From assembly GCA_025963725.1 (NCBI GenBank), contig JAOQAE010000004.1:1-64000 (forward strand): a stretch of DNA of 64,000 nucleotides, given 5' to 3'. This stretch comes from Bacteroidota bacterium. Its GTDB lineage: Bacteria; Bacteroidota; Bacteroidia; 2-12-FULL-35-15. Shown in pieces: positions 45,659-53,954 of the stretch (position 1 is the first letter of the stretch; every line of letters starts with the position of its first letter). Below the pieces are notes generated by a model. It was given only the letters and a program-made list of their open reading frames with translations, was not told where the DNA came from and did no database searches. Position numbers and translations under genes: made by a program.

Positions 45659-46537
45659 TTATTCCGACAGCAGCACTTTCCATGCGTCTTCGGGCTTGTT
45701 GTCGTCAAGCAGCCCTTTGGCAACGCGGTGCAGGTCGGGCTGGCCCTTGCCGTATTTTTCCGTAGCTTCTTTGTACGCCGCGGAGTTTTTATAAAGCTCT
45801 ATTTCTTCTTTCGAAGGAAGTTTTTCAATATTGCCAAGCTGCCCGAGGTTATTGCCGGTGAGCACATTGGAATTCCTGATCGCGGCAGGGATCTGGTCCA
45901 CGCCGATGCCAAGGTTCATCAGGGGCTTAGCCACTTCAAAGAGGGCGCTGCCGTTTGTACGGCTGTACCAGTTGGCGCCAAGGCGTGCAACGAGGTCGAT
46001 TTTGTGCGGGTCGATCTGTTTATTCTCATCCAGCACATCTTCGCTTACATGCATGAGCACCACTTCGCAGATCACGAGATTTCCTGCGCCTCCGCCGGTT
46101 CCCAGCTCGATCACTTCGCGCACGATGCATTCCAGCTGCGCCGGCGATTCCTTTACGCGGAAAGGCCTGATCTTTTCGGAGGCGATGGGTGTGAATCCTG
46201 CTTTGCCGAACTCATTCACGCCTTTCGGGTATTCGGTGCTGGCAAGGCTTACCTGGTTCACCATGCTGTAGTTCACCACGTTGATCACTACTTCAGGCAC
46301 TTCCCTGATATTATCAAGCGTATGTTTTGTTGCGCCGGTCCTGCCGCTGCGCGCCGGTGAAAATATGGCAATGGGCGGATTGGAGCTGAACACGTTGAAA
46401 AAGCTGAAAGGGGCAAGGTTTGGGTTGCCATCCTTATCGATGGTGCTTGCAAAAGCGATCGGGCGTGGCGCCACGGCACCAAGCAAATACCCGTGTAACA
46501 CGGGTGATTTAACCTCTTTCGGATCGATTGTAAGCAT
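45659..46537 (-). CDS. Flavin reductase family protein
   Basis: This 292-aa FMN-binding split-barrel protein has GYLLGAVAPRPIAFASTID near residue 17, NLAPFSFFNVFSSNPPIAIFSP near 40-60, and KHTLDNIREVPEVVINVVN. These fit the flavin-reductase-like family used by oxygenases or as oxidoreductases. The C-terminal ~80 residues (EKLPSKEEIELYKNS...) are an extra helical extension. The start is the ATG at 46537. Confidence 0.88.
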   Translation of the reverse strand: MLTIDPKEVKSPVLHGYLLGAVAPRPIAFASTIDKDGNPNLAPFSFFNVFSSNPPIAIFSPARSGRTGATKHTLDNIREVPEVVINVVNYSMVNQVSLASTEYPKGVNEFGKAGFTPIASEKIRPFRVKESPAQLECIVREVIELGTGGGAGNLVICEVVLMHVSEDVLDENKQIDPHKIDLVARLGANWYSRTNGSALFEVAKPLMNLGIGVDQIPAAIRNSNVLTGNNLGQLGNIEKLPSKEEIELYKNSAAYKEATEKYGKGQPDLHRVAKGLLDDNKPEDAWKVLLSE

Positions 46538-46695
46538 CTTTTTCAATTCTCCTACAAAAGTAAAAGATTATTCATGCCGCTCTGCAAGATGTTATCAACG
46601 ATTTGGGGATTTTATCTACATTCTACAGATCGTAGCAAGGGATTGTGGGAAATCAAAAAAGCAGGGATTTAGGACGGGGATTGTAATAAAAATCC

Positions 46696-46703
46696 TATCT
46701 TTG
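46696..46703 (+). promoter_or_regulatory. -7 box of the tRNA-Leu(UAG) promoter
   Basis: TATCTTTG matches the consensus exactly and lies 31 bp before the tRNA; the -33 element is weak. Confidence 0.55.
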
Positions 46704-46733
46704 TCGCCCGTTGATAAAAAAACGGGAATAATT

Positions 46734-46815
46734 GCGGATGTGGCGTAATTGGCAGCCGCGCCAGACTTAGGATCTGGTGCCGTGAGGCGTGGGGGTTCGA
46801 GTCCCTTCATCCGCA
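46734..46815 (+). tRNA. tRNA-Leu, anticodon UAG
   Basis: The acceptor stem GCGGATG pairs with CATCCGC (46808-46814) and is followed by discriminator A. The anticodon stem is CCAGA/TCTGG around loop CTTAGGA, giving anticodon TAG (reads CUN). A long class II variable arm (TGCCGTGAGGCGTGG) and the GTTCGAGTC T-loop are visible. The CCA end is not encoded. A terminator follows. Confidence 0.95.
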
Positions 46816-46817
46816 CT

Positions 46818-46848
46818 AAAAAAGGAATCTGAAAAGGTTCCTTTTTTT
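46818..46848 (+). terminator. Terminator after tRNA-Leu(UAG)
   Basis: The arms aaaaaaggaa and ttcctttttt surround a 10-nt loop, with a T-run continuing. Confidence 0.8.
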
Positions 46849-46902
46849 ATTTGTAATCATTCACGAGAAGCCTGTCCTGAGCGGAACGATAGTGGAAGGG
46901 AA

Positions 46903-46945
46903 TCCCTTCATCCGCACAAAAAGGAGTTCTGAAAAGAACTTTTTA
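46903..46945 (+). repeat. Duplicated tRNA-Leu 3' end plus diverged terminator
   Basis: The 15 bases tcccttcatccgcac of the tRNA (46802-46816) recur exactly at 46903-46917, 101 bp downstream. They are followed by a terminator-like hairpin (agttct-gaaa-agaact-TTTT) sharing ctgaaaag with the first terminator. Between the copies lies a cctgtcctgagcggaacg segment similar to dispersed Bacteroidota intergenic repeats. Confidence 0.75.
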
Positions 46946-46960
46946 ATTGTGCTTAGCCCG

Positions 46961-46976
46961 TGTTAGTAGCAGTATC
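46961..46976. repeat. Left boundary motif of the small-gene block
   Basis: tgttagtagcagtatc at this site is partly the inverse of gtatcgctactactaaca at 51041-51058: the nine-base core CTACTAACA plus a GATAC/GTATC neighbour is shared. Together they bracket six co-directional small genes. Confidence 0.4.
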
Positions 46977-47028
46977 CCTTTTCATTGGTTTTTCGTCTGC
47001 GGTGTTTAACGGTCTGCAAAATAGTGTG

Positions 47029-47292
47029 TCAGTCGTTGTTTAGTATCTTTTTATGGAATTTAATTAAAAGGTAAGCTGTCGATGCTGTTAATGCGAGGTC
47101 TAAAACGAACGCGAGAAAACTTAATCCAAGTTGTTCATATGAAAAGGGCTCATTAGAGCTATAAAATGTGAAAGGCAAACCGACTTTCATAAATGGTCCA
47201 TCAAAACCATTTTGGGCTTGTGGAAAGAATAAGGTTAATGCTCCAAAGATTAAAAAGGTCAAAGTAATAGTCTTTTTAAAGATAGGTGTCAT
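47029..47292 (-). CDS. Small membrane protein of unknown function (87 aa)
   Basis: Two hydrophobic helices are visible (residues ~7-25 and ~58-76), separated by a polar stretch (NGFDGPFMKVGLPFTFYSSNEPFSYEQLG). No family was recognised. It lies in the AT-rich block of co-directional small genes after tRNA-Leu(UAG). The sequence before its start includes ccgttagccgcaat, related to the ends of the other intergenic spacers in the block. Confidence 0.55.
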   Translation of the reverse strand: MTPIFKKTITLTFLIFGALTLFFPQAQNGFDGPFMKVGLPFTFYSSNEPFSYEQLGLSFLAFVLDLALTASTAYLLIKFHKKILNND

Positions 47293-47385
47293 AAATATTG
47301 CGGCTAACGGTTTATATTTCTCTTCCCATTATATCCATTAATTTATTGTGGTATTTTTTTGAAAAAAAGAAGAGTTAAGTGTCAG

Positions 47386-48420
47386 TTATTTTATTGTCAT
47401 TGATTTAAATATCGAGTCGAAAAGCTTTTCATTCGTAGTCAAATGTTTCTCATCAGTCGTTGCTATAAATAAATCTCCTCTTTTGCCTTTGATCGTTGTA
47501 TACATAAATACAATTTGCTTTTTGTTGTTTACAATGGTCGTAAAGTGAGCTTTGTAAGCTTCAAATGTAGGATGTGTAAATTTGAGCGATGCTATTTTTT
47601 CGTCTTTGTCCGCTACCAGCATTTGCTTTCTAATCGCTCTAATAACGGATTGATTATATTGTTCAGACGTCATTTTGCTGTCATAATCTTCCTGAATATT
47701 AACTCCCATTGAAATCGCTTCACTGGTGTCTTGATTTGCTTTTTTTATTTGTACCGAATTGCCCATAATTCCTTCCAGGTAATACCAGCCAATCGGAAAG
47801 TCTATTGCAAAACCGTCTTTGTTATTTATATAGCGCGTTTCAATTTTTTTTAAATCATAACTATTTGTCAATAATGACGGATCTATGTTTCCAATTTGAA
47901 TGCTTTGCCGTATTTTATTTATAACACTTTGATAAGCGTCTAATTTATCGGTAAATACAGTTGCATGATATGTAAAAAGGACATTTTGTTCAATGAAGTA
48001 AGTGCTGATACTTGTTAAGTTAAACTCGTTAAGTGATAGTTTATACTGAAAAGCTTTGGTCGGTCGTCCTTGAACTTTGTCAACAATGTATTCAATAACT
48101 TCTTTATTTGATACTTGATTTTTAAGTGCTTTCGCCAAATGCTCAAATAATGTATCTGCAGGCACTTGTGTTTTCAAAATTTCATATGAAATGCTAACCC
48201 CAACAGTATTATAGGGTGTCTTGTTATCCGGTTCTCTATAAAAGCTTTTGAAGAGCTTATTTTTCATATTCTCACTTCCTTCCACATAGTTCCAGTCTTG
48301 AGGTAAAGAAACGGTTATTCCAAACTTGGGAAAGTCTTTTGGAATCAATTTGAGGTCTTGTTGCGCTATACCAAAGGTGGATATAAATAGCAAAATATAA
48401 AAAATGTATCCGGGTCTCAT
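47386..48420 (-). CDS. Secreted protein with two PsbP/DcrB-like domains
   Basis: This 344-aa protein has a signal peptide (MRPGYIFYILLFISTFGIAQ). Two similar halves follow: one starts near residue 32 with ITVSLPQDWNYVEGS, the other near 215 with FAIDFPIGWYYLEG. Each has a later 'KxTxxSxxFxxNxxxFTYxA'-like or 'HFTTIVNNKKQIVFMYTT' strand and ends in a 'DSIFKSM' or 'NKIRQSI' helix. This is the PsbP/DcrB/DUF1795-type fold. The role is unknown, perhaps lipid or hydrophobic ligand binding. AT-rich. Confidence 0.65.
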   Translation of the reverse strand: MRPGYIFYILLFISTFGIAQQDLKLIPKDFPKFGITVSLPQDWNYVEGSENMKNKLFKSFYREPDNKTPYNTVGVSISYEILKTQVPADTLFEHLAKALKNQVSNKEVIEYIVDKVQGRPTKAFQYKLSLNEFNLTSISTYFIEQNVLFTYHATVFTDKLDAYQSVINKIRQSIQIGNIDPSLLTNSYDLKKIETRYINNKDGFAIDFPIGWYYLEGIMGNSVQIKKANQDTSEAISMGVNIQEDYDSKMTSEQYNQSVIRAIRKQMLVADKDEKIASLKFTHPTFEAYKAHFTTIVNNKKQIVFMYTTIKGKRGDLFIATTDEKHLTTNEKLFDSIFKSMTIK

Positions 48421-48436
48421 TGTTGTCTGTTAATAA

Positions 48437-48559
48437 TTGTGGCTAAGGTTCCAGGCCTGACGCTCGTTTGGGTTTCGTAGAGTATTTTAATTGCGAAGCC
48501 TGATTTCAAAGTTAGCTATATTTTGTCTTTCCGGGTGAGAGGCACCAAATGGCGACAGA
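48437..48559 (-). repeat. Intergenic ~122-bp repeat, copy 1
   Basis: Read on the minus strand it begins TCTGTCGCCAT, has AAGACAAA, TTTGAAAT, GGCTTCGCAATTAAAA and GCGTCAGGCCTGGAAC, and ends TTAGCCACAA just before the next gene's leader. The same ordered blocks occur in the spacer at 49521-49642. Confidence 0.65.
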
Positions 48560-48583
48560 TTCAACTCTCGGTCAAAACGTTAA

Positions 48584-48898
48584 CTAAGACACGCCAAGTA
48601 AATTTAAGATTATAATTATAAGTATAATAATGGGGAATGAATACATAGAGATTGGCGTCCGGGTCCGGCGCTCATATTCAGATAATTTCGAATTAATAGT
48701 ATGGATATGTGAATTGTCACAATTGCTGCAATACATTCCTCCATATTTTAAAATTGGAAATAATGGAATAAAAAAGATATGGTAGTAGTCCTGATATACA
48801 AAATATGAAACAGAGTTAGAGCTGCAATTTTCACAAATAGTATCCTCGTCCTGATATGTTTCTAAAATCTTTGTTTTTTTACCCCACAGAACAATCAT
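48584..48898 (-). CDS. Zinc-ribbon membrane protein (104 aa)
   Basis: The N-terminal part holds two Cys pairs (ICENCSS near residue 21 and MYCSNCDN near 56), typical of the zinc-ribbon_15-like families with FFIPLFPI between them. A C-terminal TM helix (SMYSFPIIILIIIILNLLG) follows. It is probably a membrane-attached zinc-binding protein; function unknown. It is part of the AT-rich cassette-like block and is preceded by no recognisable Shine-Dalgarno. Confidence 0.65.
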   Translation of the reverse strand: MIVLWGKKTKILETYQDEDTICENCSSNSVSYFVYQDYYHIFFIPLFPILKYGGMYCSNCDNSHIHTINSKLSEYERRTRTPISMYSFPIIILIIIILNLLGVS

Positions 48899-48970
48899 AT
48901 TGTCTAAATATATAGTTGTTTAAATTATTTAAAATGTATGCACCAATTCAGACGTCGTTACCACCATGCC

Positions 48971-49516
48971 TTATCTTAATTTGTTCTTTAGTTCTGCGGC
49001 TTTTTGCGGAATCATTCTCTCTCCTCCTTTATACGCTCCTAATTTTTTGTCGACTGGTACGCCATGTGATAACCATTGTATTAAGTCTCTGCCCCGAAAA
49101 TAATATTTGTCATGTTCGTTAATCTCCGTTTTAGTCGGATCGAAGGTCTGCGTATCTCCTTGTTCCTTGGCTTTTTTTTCATCCCAGTATATAGGACGAT
49201 TATATTTAAAATAAGTGTCTTCCACCAGATACAACATTTCGCTCATGTAATAGTATTCTGTTACTCTTTTTCCTGATTCGCCAAAATAGGAAATCGTCAT
49301 AAGTGCTAATTCATTATTTTTATAATAGCCAATCAGTTCGGCACCTTCGGAGGATTGGTCTGAAATGGTTCTGATGACAGTGTCGTAACTAGTGAGGTTG
49401 TCTTTAATGTTTTTTTGCTTTTTATCAAAGGTCGGAATAAGTCCAACTGTCTCTTGAGCAAAAGGTGAAAGAGCAGTGAATAGTGAAAAAGTCAATGTGA
49501 AAGTCAGTGTCTTCAT
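48971..49516 (-). CDS. Secreted protein of unknown function (181 aa)
   Basis: The signal peptide is MKTLTFTLTFSLFTALSPFAQ, with the ATG at 49516; the upstream in-frame extension to 49651 would consist of the intergenic repeat and was rejected. The mature part is hydrophilic with MTISYFGESGKRVTEYYYMSEMLYLV and KYYFRGRDLIQWLSHGV. No family was recognised. It lies between two copies of related spacer sequence in the small-gene block. Confidence 0.55.
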   Translation of the reverse strand: MKTLTFTLTFSLFTALSPFAQETVGLIPTFDKKQKNIKDNLTSYDTVIRTISDQSSEGAELIGYYKNNELALMTISYFGESGKRVTEYYYMSEMLYLVEDTYFKYNRPIYWDEKKAKEQGDTQTFDPTKTEINEHDKYYFRGRDLIQWLSHGVPVDKKLGAYKGGERMIPQKAAELKNKLR

Positions 49517-49520
49517 CCTA

Positions 49521-49642
49521 AGCTTGGTGGTAATGTTCGCGGCCTGGCGATCCCGGTTAATTATTCTTTTCATTGCAAAAGCGGAATACTCAAATATACC
49601 ACTTATTTGCCTTGCGAAACAAGATGCCTGCATGGCGACAGA
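49521..49642 (-). repeat. Intergenic ~122-bp repeat, copy 2
   Basis: Minus strand TCTGTCGCCAT, then AAGGCAAA, TTTGAGTAT, GCTTTTGCAATGAAAA and CGCCAGGCCGCGAAC, ending TTACCACCAA. The order and spacing match copy 1 (123 versus 122 bp). It ends 4 bp before the downstream gene's start codon. Confidence 0.65.
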
Positions 49643-49686
49643 CCTGTGCATGTCTTGAATTCAAAGGGGCCCTTTCAAATGTGCTG

Positions 49687-50361
49687 TTATGTGGCCGCGC
49701 TTTTTTTCAAGATCATTCGTCTTATCGAAGTTTTTACTATCAAATATTTTCCCTTCAGAGCAAGTGTCCGATAAGTATGGTCGTCGATTATTAAATATCC
49801 TTCTTTTGTAATTCCTATGATCGTTGCTCCACAATAGCCACCAAGTGATTTTGTTGTCAGGAATTTGCCGTCCAATATTTTATATTTTATATTTTTATTC
49901 GGAATTTCTTTGTTGTCAATTAAGGATGTCTTAAACCGTTTTTCTGTGAAAGTAATATAGCCATTATTGTCTTTTCGTTCGCTCAAGATTTTGGAACTTC
50001 TATAATACAACTTTGAGTCTGGCAATATGCTATCTGTTACTTCAAACTGTCCATAATTGATCACCTCCCACTTTCCCACTAATTTCTCTGGCGAAAAATT
50101 ATGAAGTGCCGTGTCCAGCTGGACTTGTCCTAAAGAAGTGTTAACGCAAAAACGTCCTCTTGTAGTGTCGGTTTGTTGGAAAACGCATGTCTGACAGCGA
50201 TTGGCAGTTTTAGAATAGTTTGCATTTAAAGCTTGATTGTCTTTGTTCCAATATGTGCTATCAAGCCGTGGATACAACAAGTTGTCCATTAACTTAACCT
50301 CTTGTCCAAGAACGACGCTCGTAATTAGAATAAATGTTGTGAGGAAGAATGTTTTATTCAT
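49687..50361 (-). CDS. Secreted protein of unknown function, lipocalin-like motif (224 aa)
   Basis: The signal peptide is MNKTFFLTTFILITSVVLGQ. A Cys pair (NRCQTCVFQQ near residue 55) precedes a LVGKWEVINYGQFEV segment near 95, reminiscent of lipocalin-like domains, and beta-rich strands follow. The C-terminus is basic (KTSIRRMILKKSAAT). The ATG at 50361 was chosen because an extension to 50424 has no signal character. It lies 34 bp after the upstream lipoprotein gene with no intervening repeat, so these two may be one cassette. Confidence 0.5.
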   Translation of the reverse strand: MNKTFFLTTFILITSVVLGQEVKLMDNLLYPRLDSTYWNKDNQALNANYSKTANRCQTCVFQQTDTTRGRFCVNTSLGQVQLDTALHNFSPEKLVGKWEVINYGQFEVTDSILPDSKLYYRSSKILSERKDNNGYITFTEKRFKTSLIDNKEIPNKNIKYKILDGKFLTTKSLGGYCGATIIGITKEGYLIIDDHTYRTLALKGKYLIVKTSIRRMILKKSAAT

Positions 50362-50395
50362 AGTTGTTTTCTTTAGCTTGTTTGCGTTCGCAGCA

Positions 50396-51019
50396 TCACA
50401 GAGTGTCTCGTTTAATTGTTCCATTATTCATTACGGTCAAAGAAACAACGGTCGAGTCGGTTTCGATCTTTACATTTTCAAAATTAAATCCTTCTTTAAA
50501 CCATTCGTCATTTTCATCCACTTTATTCTTGTCTGCGGCAGACTCTATATAATCAACTACTATAAAATTCCTACCCGAAGAATTTCTGAGTGTCTTGTAT
50601 TCATAACGAGAGAATGATAATTCCTGATCATGATGCTGATCTACTACTTCATAGTCCTTATAATGGTTGTCTACAAAAGTCATAACGTAGTCTGTCGAAC
50701 TTACCCCGTCTGCTATTTCATACAAAATGTAAAATGACCGGTCGTTGATTTTTACTTTAGCGTTAATTGAGAGGTGGCCTTCGCTGTATTTATATGTCCA
50801 CGGGGTTATATTATTCATTTGTTCAATAATGCTGTCTTGCAAAATAATCCCTTGGGCAATTTCAACAGAAGGAGTAATTTGATTAACAGAAGAGTCAATT
50901 CGAGAAGTGTCTGCGGGATGTGCGGAAGTTGACATAGGAGTATTCGTCTGTTGAATATTGCCGGCACACCCACAAGTCAAAATGCATAAAATTAAATTAA
51001 GCAATTTTGTCATTCTCAT
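50396..51019 (-). CDS. Lipoprotein of unknown function (207 aa)
   Basis: A lipoprotein signal (MRMTKLLNLILCILTCGC) is followed by a Ser/Thr-rich linker and a domain with KYSEGHLSINAKVKINDRSFYILYE and FSRYEYKTLRNSSGRNFIVVDYIE. No family was recognised. It is the first gene (most upstream on the minus strand) of the six-gene block; the sequence before it carries the right boundary motif. An ATG two codons later is an equal candidate start. Confidence 0.55.
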   Translation of the reverse strand: MRMTKLLNLILCILTCGCAGNIQQTNTPMSTSAHPADTSRIDSSVNQITPSVEIAQGIILQDSIIEQMNNITPWTYKYSEGHLSINAKVKINDRSFYILYEIADGVSSTDYVMTFVDNHYKDYEVVDQHHDQELSFSRYEYKTLRNSSGRNFIVVDYIESAADKNKVDENDEWFKEGFNFENVKIETDSTVVSLTVMNNGTIKRDTL

Positions 51020-51040
51020 TTCGTTGGTCTTGTTGTCTTT

Positions 51041-51142
51041 GTATCGCTACTACTAACATATATCCGCCATACAATGATGCCTGTCTCTCCAATTTGGGAA
51101 GAATAAGCGCCATAATTCTGCAATTGTTTATCTCAAAGTTAT
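51041..51142 (-). repeat. Right boundary / third, degenerate spacer copy
   Basis: On the minus strand it reads AACTTTGAGAT, GCAGAATTA, GAGAGACAGGC and then TGTTAGTAGTAGCGATAC, keeping the later part of the ~122-bp spacer in weaker form. Its outer end mirrors the left boundary motif at 46961-46976. Confidence 0.4.
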
Positions 51143-51206
51143 CCATAATTTAAGGAAAAGCAACAGGCACGTATTTTTGGCTATCGCAGAAGGTTAACAT
51201 CTTGTC

Positions 51207-51974
51207 ATGAATATAAAATCAAAAGGCAAAAATCAAAAAGGCAACTTTTACGGCGGCATCAGCGGCTTACAGCTTCCGGTTCCTAAATACCTTTTTCCGG
51301 AGGAGCATAAGGATTCGAGCCGGCTGACCTATTATTCCACTTTTTTCAACAGCATAGAGATCAACAGCACATTTTATAAGCTGCCACTGGAGCGTACCAT
51401 TACGGGCTGGACTTCAATGGTGCCGGAGGATTTTCGCTTCACCTTCAAGCTCTGGAAAGAAATTACCCATGTGAAAGGGCTCGACTTTAAGGAAGCCGAT
51501 ATTGAAAAGTATTTCAAAATAATTGCTGCTGCCGGCAACAGGAAAGGCTGTATCCTGATCCAGTTCCCGCCGAGCCTTGGCAGTGCGAACGTAATGCAGC
51601 TCGATGCCTTGCTGCGCTGCGTTCAGCATAATAATGCAAATAAGGAATGGAAGATCGCCGTCGAGTTTCGGAACAGGTCCTGGTACGATGAAGACATATA
51701 TGACCTATTGAATTTGCATGGCGCGGCGCTGGTGATCCAGGATATTCCGAAATCGGCGACGCCGCTCGTGGAGCAGCTGCCTGATTTTGTGTATGTGCGT
51801 TTTCACGGCCCTACGGGCAATTATCGCGACAGCTATTCCGATTCATTTCTTGCAGAATATGCAACGTACATCAACGAGTGGCGGGAAGAAGGCAAAACTG
51901 TGTATGCCTATTTCAACAATACAATGGGAGATGCTTTTCAGAATTTACAGTTACTCCGCAGCTTTATAAAATAG
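51207..51974 (+). CDS. DUF72 protein
   Basis: This 255-aa TIM-barrel-like protein of the YecE/DUF72 family has FYGGISGLQLPVPKYLFP, YYSTFFNSIEINSTFY, FRFTFKLWKEITH, CILIQFPPSL, KIAVEFRNRSWY and a C-terminal VYAYFNNTMGDAFQN. The molecular role is unknown. It marks the return to core-genome composition after the AT-rich block. It converges directly on the exonuclease gene (adjacent stop codons). Confidence 0.9.
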   Translation: MNIKSKGKNQKGNFYGGISGLQLPVPKYLFPEEHKDSSRLTYYSTFFNSIEINSTFYKLPLERTITGWTSMVPEDFRFTFKLWKEITHVKGLDFKEADIEKYFKIIAAAGNRKGCILIQFPPSLGSANVMQLDALLRCVQHNNANKEWKIAVEFRNRSWYDEDIYDLLNLHGAALVIQDIPKSATPLVEQLPDFVYVRFHGPTGNYRDSYSDSFLAEYATYINEWREEGKTVYAYFNNTMGDAFQNLQLLRSFIK

Positions 51975-52751
51975 CTAATCGGCGATCTCGATCCATACCG
52001 GAGCATGGTCGCTTGTTTTTTCCCAGCCCCTTACTTCCCTGTGAACACCGCCTTTTTTCAACCGCTTTTCCATTCCGGGGCTAAGTAATATATGGTCCAT
52101 GCGAATGCCGGCATCCCTGTTAAACGCATTCCGGAAATAATCCCAATAGGTAAATATTTTTGTGTCGGGATATAATTTACGGATCGAATCGATCCATCCC
52201 TGGTTAAGCAGCTTTTGAAATGCGGCTTTTGATTCCGGAAAGAAAACCGCATCATTCACCCAGCGTTCGGGCTTGTAAGCATCAATGTCGGCAGGGATCA
52301 CGTTAAAGTCGCCAATGATGATCACCGGTGAATTTAACTTGATAAGGCTTCTTGCTTTTGTGATCAGCCTGCTGAACCAGGCAAGCTTATAATCGAATTT
52401 CGGGCCGGGGGCAGGGTTTCCGTTGGGGAGATAAATACATACGATCAGGATCCCTTTTATCATCGCCTGTATGTACCTGCTTTGCTCATCTTCCTTATTT
52501 CCTGCCAGTCCGCGCCGCACTGCTTCAATAGCATATTTCTTTTTTGCAAGGATCGCTACGCCATTCCAGCTTTTTTGTCCGTGCCATACCGCATGATAGC
52601 CCGCATCAAGGATCGCCTGTTCGGGAAATTTTTCATTCGGCGCCTTCAGCTCCTGCAGGCATACCACATCCGGCTTGGTTTCATTCAGCCACCTGATCAG
52701 TACCGGCAGCCTGCCGTTCACTCCGTTTACATTATAACTTGCTATGATCAT
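51975..52751 (-). CDS. xth: Exodeoxyribonuclease III (AP endonuclease)
   Basis: This 258-aa metal-dependent nuclease has IIASYNVNGV, VVCLQELKAPNEKFP (metal-binding Glu), VIIIGDFNVIPADIDAY (Asp and Asn) and the final TSDHAPVWIEI (Asp-His pair). It cleaves at abasic sites and trims 3' ends in base excision repair. It is convergent with the DUF72 gene and divergent from the following hydrolase gene. Confidence 0.95.
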   Translation of the reverse strand: MIIASYNVNGVNGRLPVLIRWLNETKPDVVCLQELKAPNEKFPEQAILDAGYHAVWHGQKSWNGVAILAKKKYAIEAVRRGLAGNKEDEQSRYIQAMIKGILIVCIYLPNGNPAPGPKFDYKLAWFSRLITKARSLIKLNSPVIIIGDFNVIPADIDAYKPERWVNDAVFFPESKAAFQKLLNQGWIDSIRKLYPDTKIFTYWDYFRNAFNRDAGIRMDHILLSPGMEKRLKKGGVHREVRGWEKTSDHAPVWIEIAD

Positions 52752-52819
52752 ACTTTGTGAGTTTAAAATAATAAGCCAGCTGGCATAAATTTTTTCAGCA
52801 GTTGAAAAAAACTAAAATT

Positions 52820-53944
52820 ATGCCTCTGATTCTGCTTTTGCCCCTTTTATTCGATCTGTTAACGATTGGATTTGTTGTGTGTGATGTTTACCTGATCCAC
52901 GAATGGTATTACTGGCACGACACGTACCGCCACGATTATGCACAATATTGCCTGTATGGCGCAATTGCCATCACCGCTTACTCTTTGATCGGTGGGATGC
53001 CTTACAAGTACATCCTGAGCAAACGCCCGAAAAATGCGGATGAGCCTAAGCCGGACCGCAGCTCATCGAAAGAAATGCTGAGGCGTCCCGATGGATCCGT
53101 CATCAACATCGAGCTGATGGGAAATCCGCAGGGGCAGCCGGTACTTTTTGTGCATGGCTGGATGGCAAACTCCACGGAATGGTATTACCAGAAAAAACAT
53201 TTCGCGAAGGATCACCGGATCATCCTCATCGACCTGGCGGGGCTTGGATTGTCGAAGAGGCCTGACAACAGGGATTTTTCATTGCAGAAGCTGGCAAGCG
53301 ACCTTGATGCTGTGATCCAGCATCTGAAATTAAGCAATGTGATCCTTTGGGGCCACAGCATCGGCGGAATGACGATCCTTACCTACATTACGCAGCTTTC
53401 GAGAAATAACCCGAATGTGAAAGGGATCATCCTGCAGCATACTACGTTTACAAACCCTGTGTATACAGGCATTGCAAGCGGTTTTTTCAAAGCCATTGAA
53501 AAGCCCGTGATCGTGCCGCTGTGCTACCTGATGATCGGGTTGTCGCCGCTGTTCTGGATCAATAAATGGATGAGCTACCTCAACGGGCATTCGCATTTAT
53601 CCACACGCATCACCTCATTTGCTGGAACTCAGACTCCCGGGCAGCTCGACTATATCACAAGGCTTTCCGCATTGTCGCCGCCTTCGGTTACCGCAAGGGG
53701 CATGCTTGGCATGATGAATACCTATGATGTGAGCGAGGGCCTGAAGAATATAACTATTCCCACGCTGATCATTGCTGCCGATAAGGACAAGCTGACGAAG
53801 CCTGTTGCCAGCGAGTATATGAACAAGAATATTCCTGCTTCAACTATGGTAATGCTGGTTCCGGGAGGACACCAGGGCGTGATGGAACGCCATGATGAAG
53901 CGAATGCGGCTGCCGGTAAATTCATTCATTCCATCCGGGCTTAA
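52820..53944 (+). CDS. Membrane-anchored alpha/beta hydrolase
   Basis: This 374-aa protein has N-terminal TM helices (LILLLPLLFDLLTIGFVV and AQYCLYGAIAITAYSLIGG). The hydrolase domain follows with VLFVHGWMANSTEWYYQ (oxyanion), the ILIDLAGLGLSKRP strand, nucleophile elbow GHSIGGM, and a late GGHQGVMERHDE His. The lipid-like or small-ester substrate is unknown. A TTG at 52802 (adding MKKTKI) is an alternative start with a more typical basic N-terminus. Confidence 0.85.
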   Translation: MPLILLLPLLFDLLTIGFVVCDVYLIHEWYYWHDTYRHDYAQYCLYGAIAITAYSLIGGMPYKYILSKRPKNADEPKPDRSSSKEMLRRPDGSVINIELMGNPQGQPVLFVHGWMANSTEWYYQKKHFAKDHRIILIDLAGLGLSKRPDNRDFSLQKLASDLDAVIQHLKLSNVILWGHSIGGMTILTYITQLSRNNPNVKGIILQHTTFTNPVYTGIASGFFKAIEKPVIVPLCYLMIGLSPLFWINKWMSYLNGHSHLSTRITSFAGTQTPGQLDYITRLSALSPPSVTARGMLGMMNTYDVSEGLKNITIPTLIIAADKDKLTKPVASEYMNKNIPASTMVMLVPGGHQGVMERHDEANAAAGKFIHSIRA

Positions 53945-53954
53945 CCGCAGGAGA

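Noticed and set aside
49517-49651. Upstream start for the 181-aa secreted protein
   Set aside because: The extension is the intergenic repeat itself; the internal ATG at 49516 begins a good signal peptide.
46950-51150. Classical integron
   Set aside because: No integron integrase gene and no convincing RYYYAAC/GTTRRRY core pairs at the spacers; only a cassette-like arrangement is supported.
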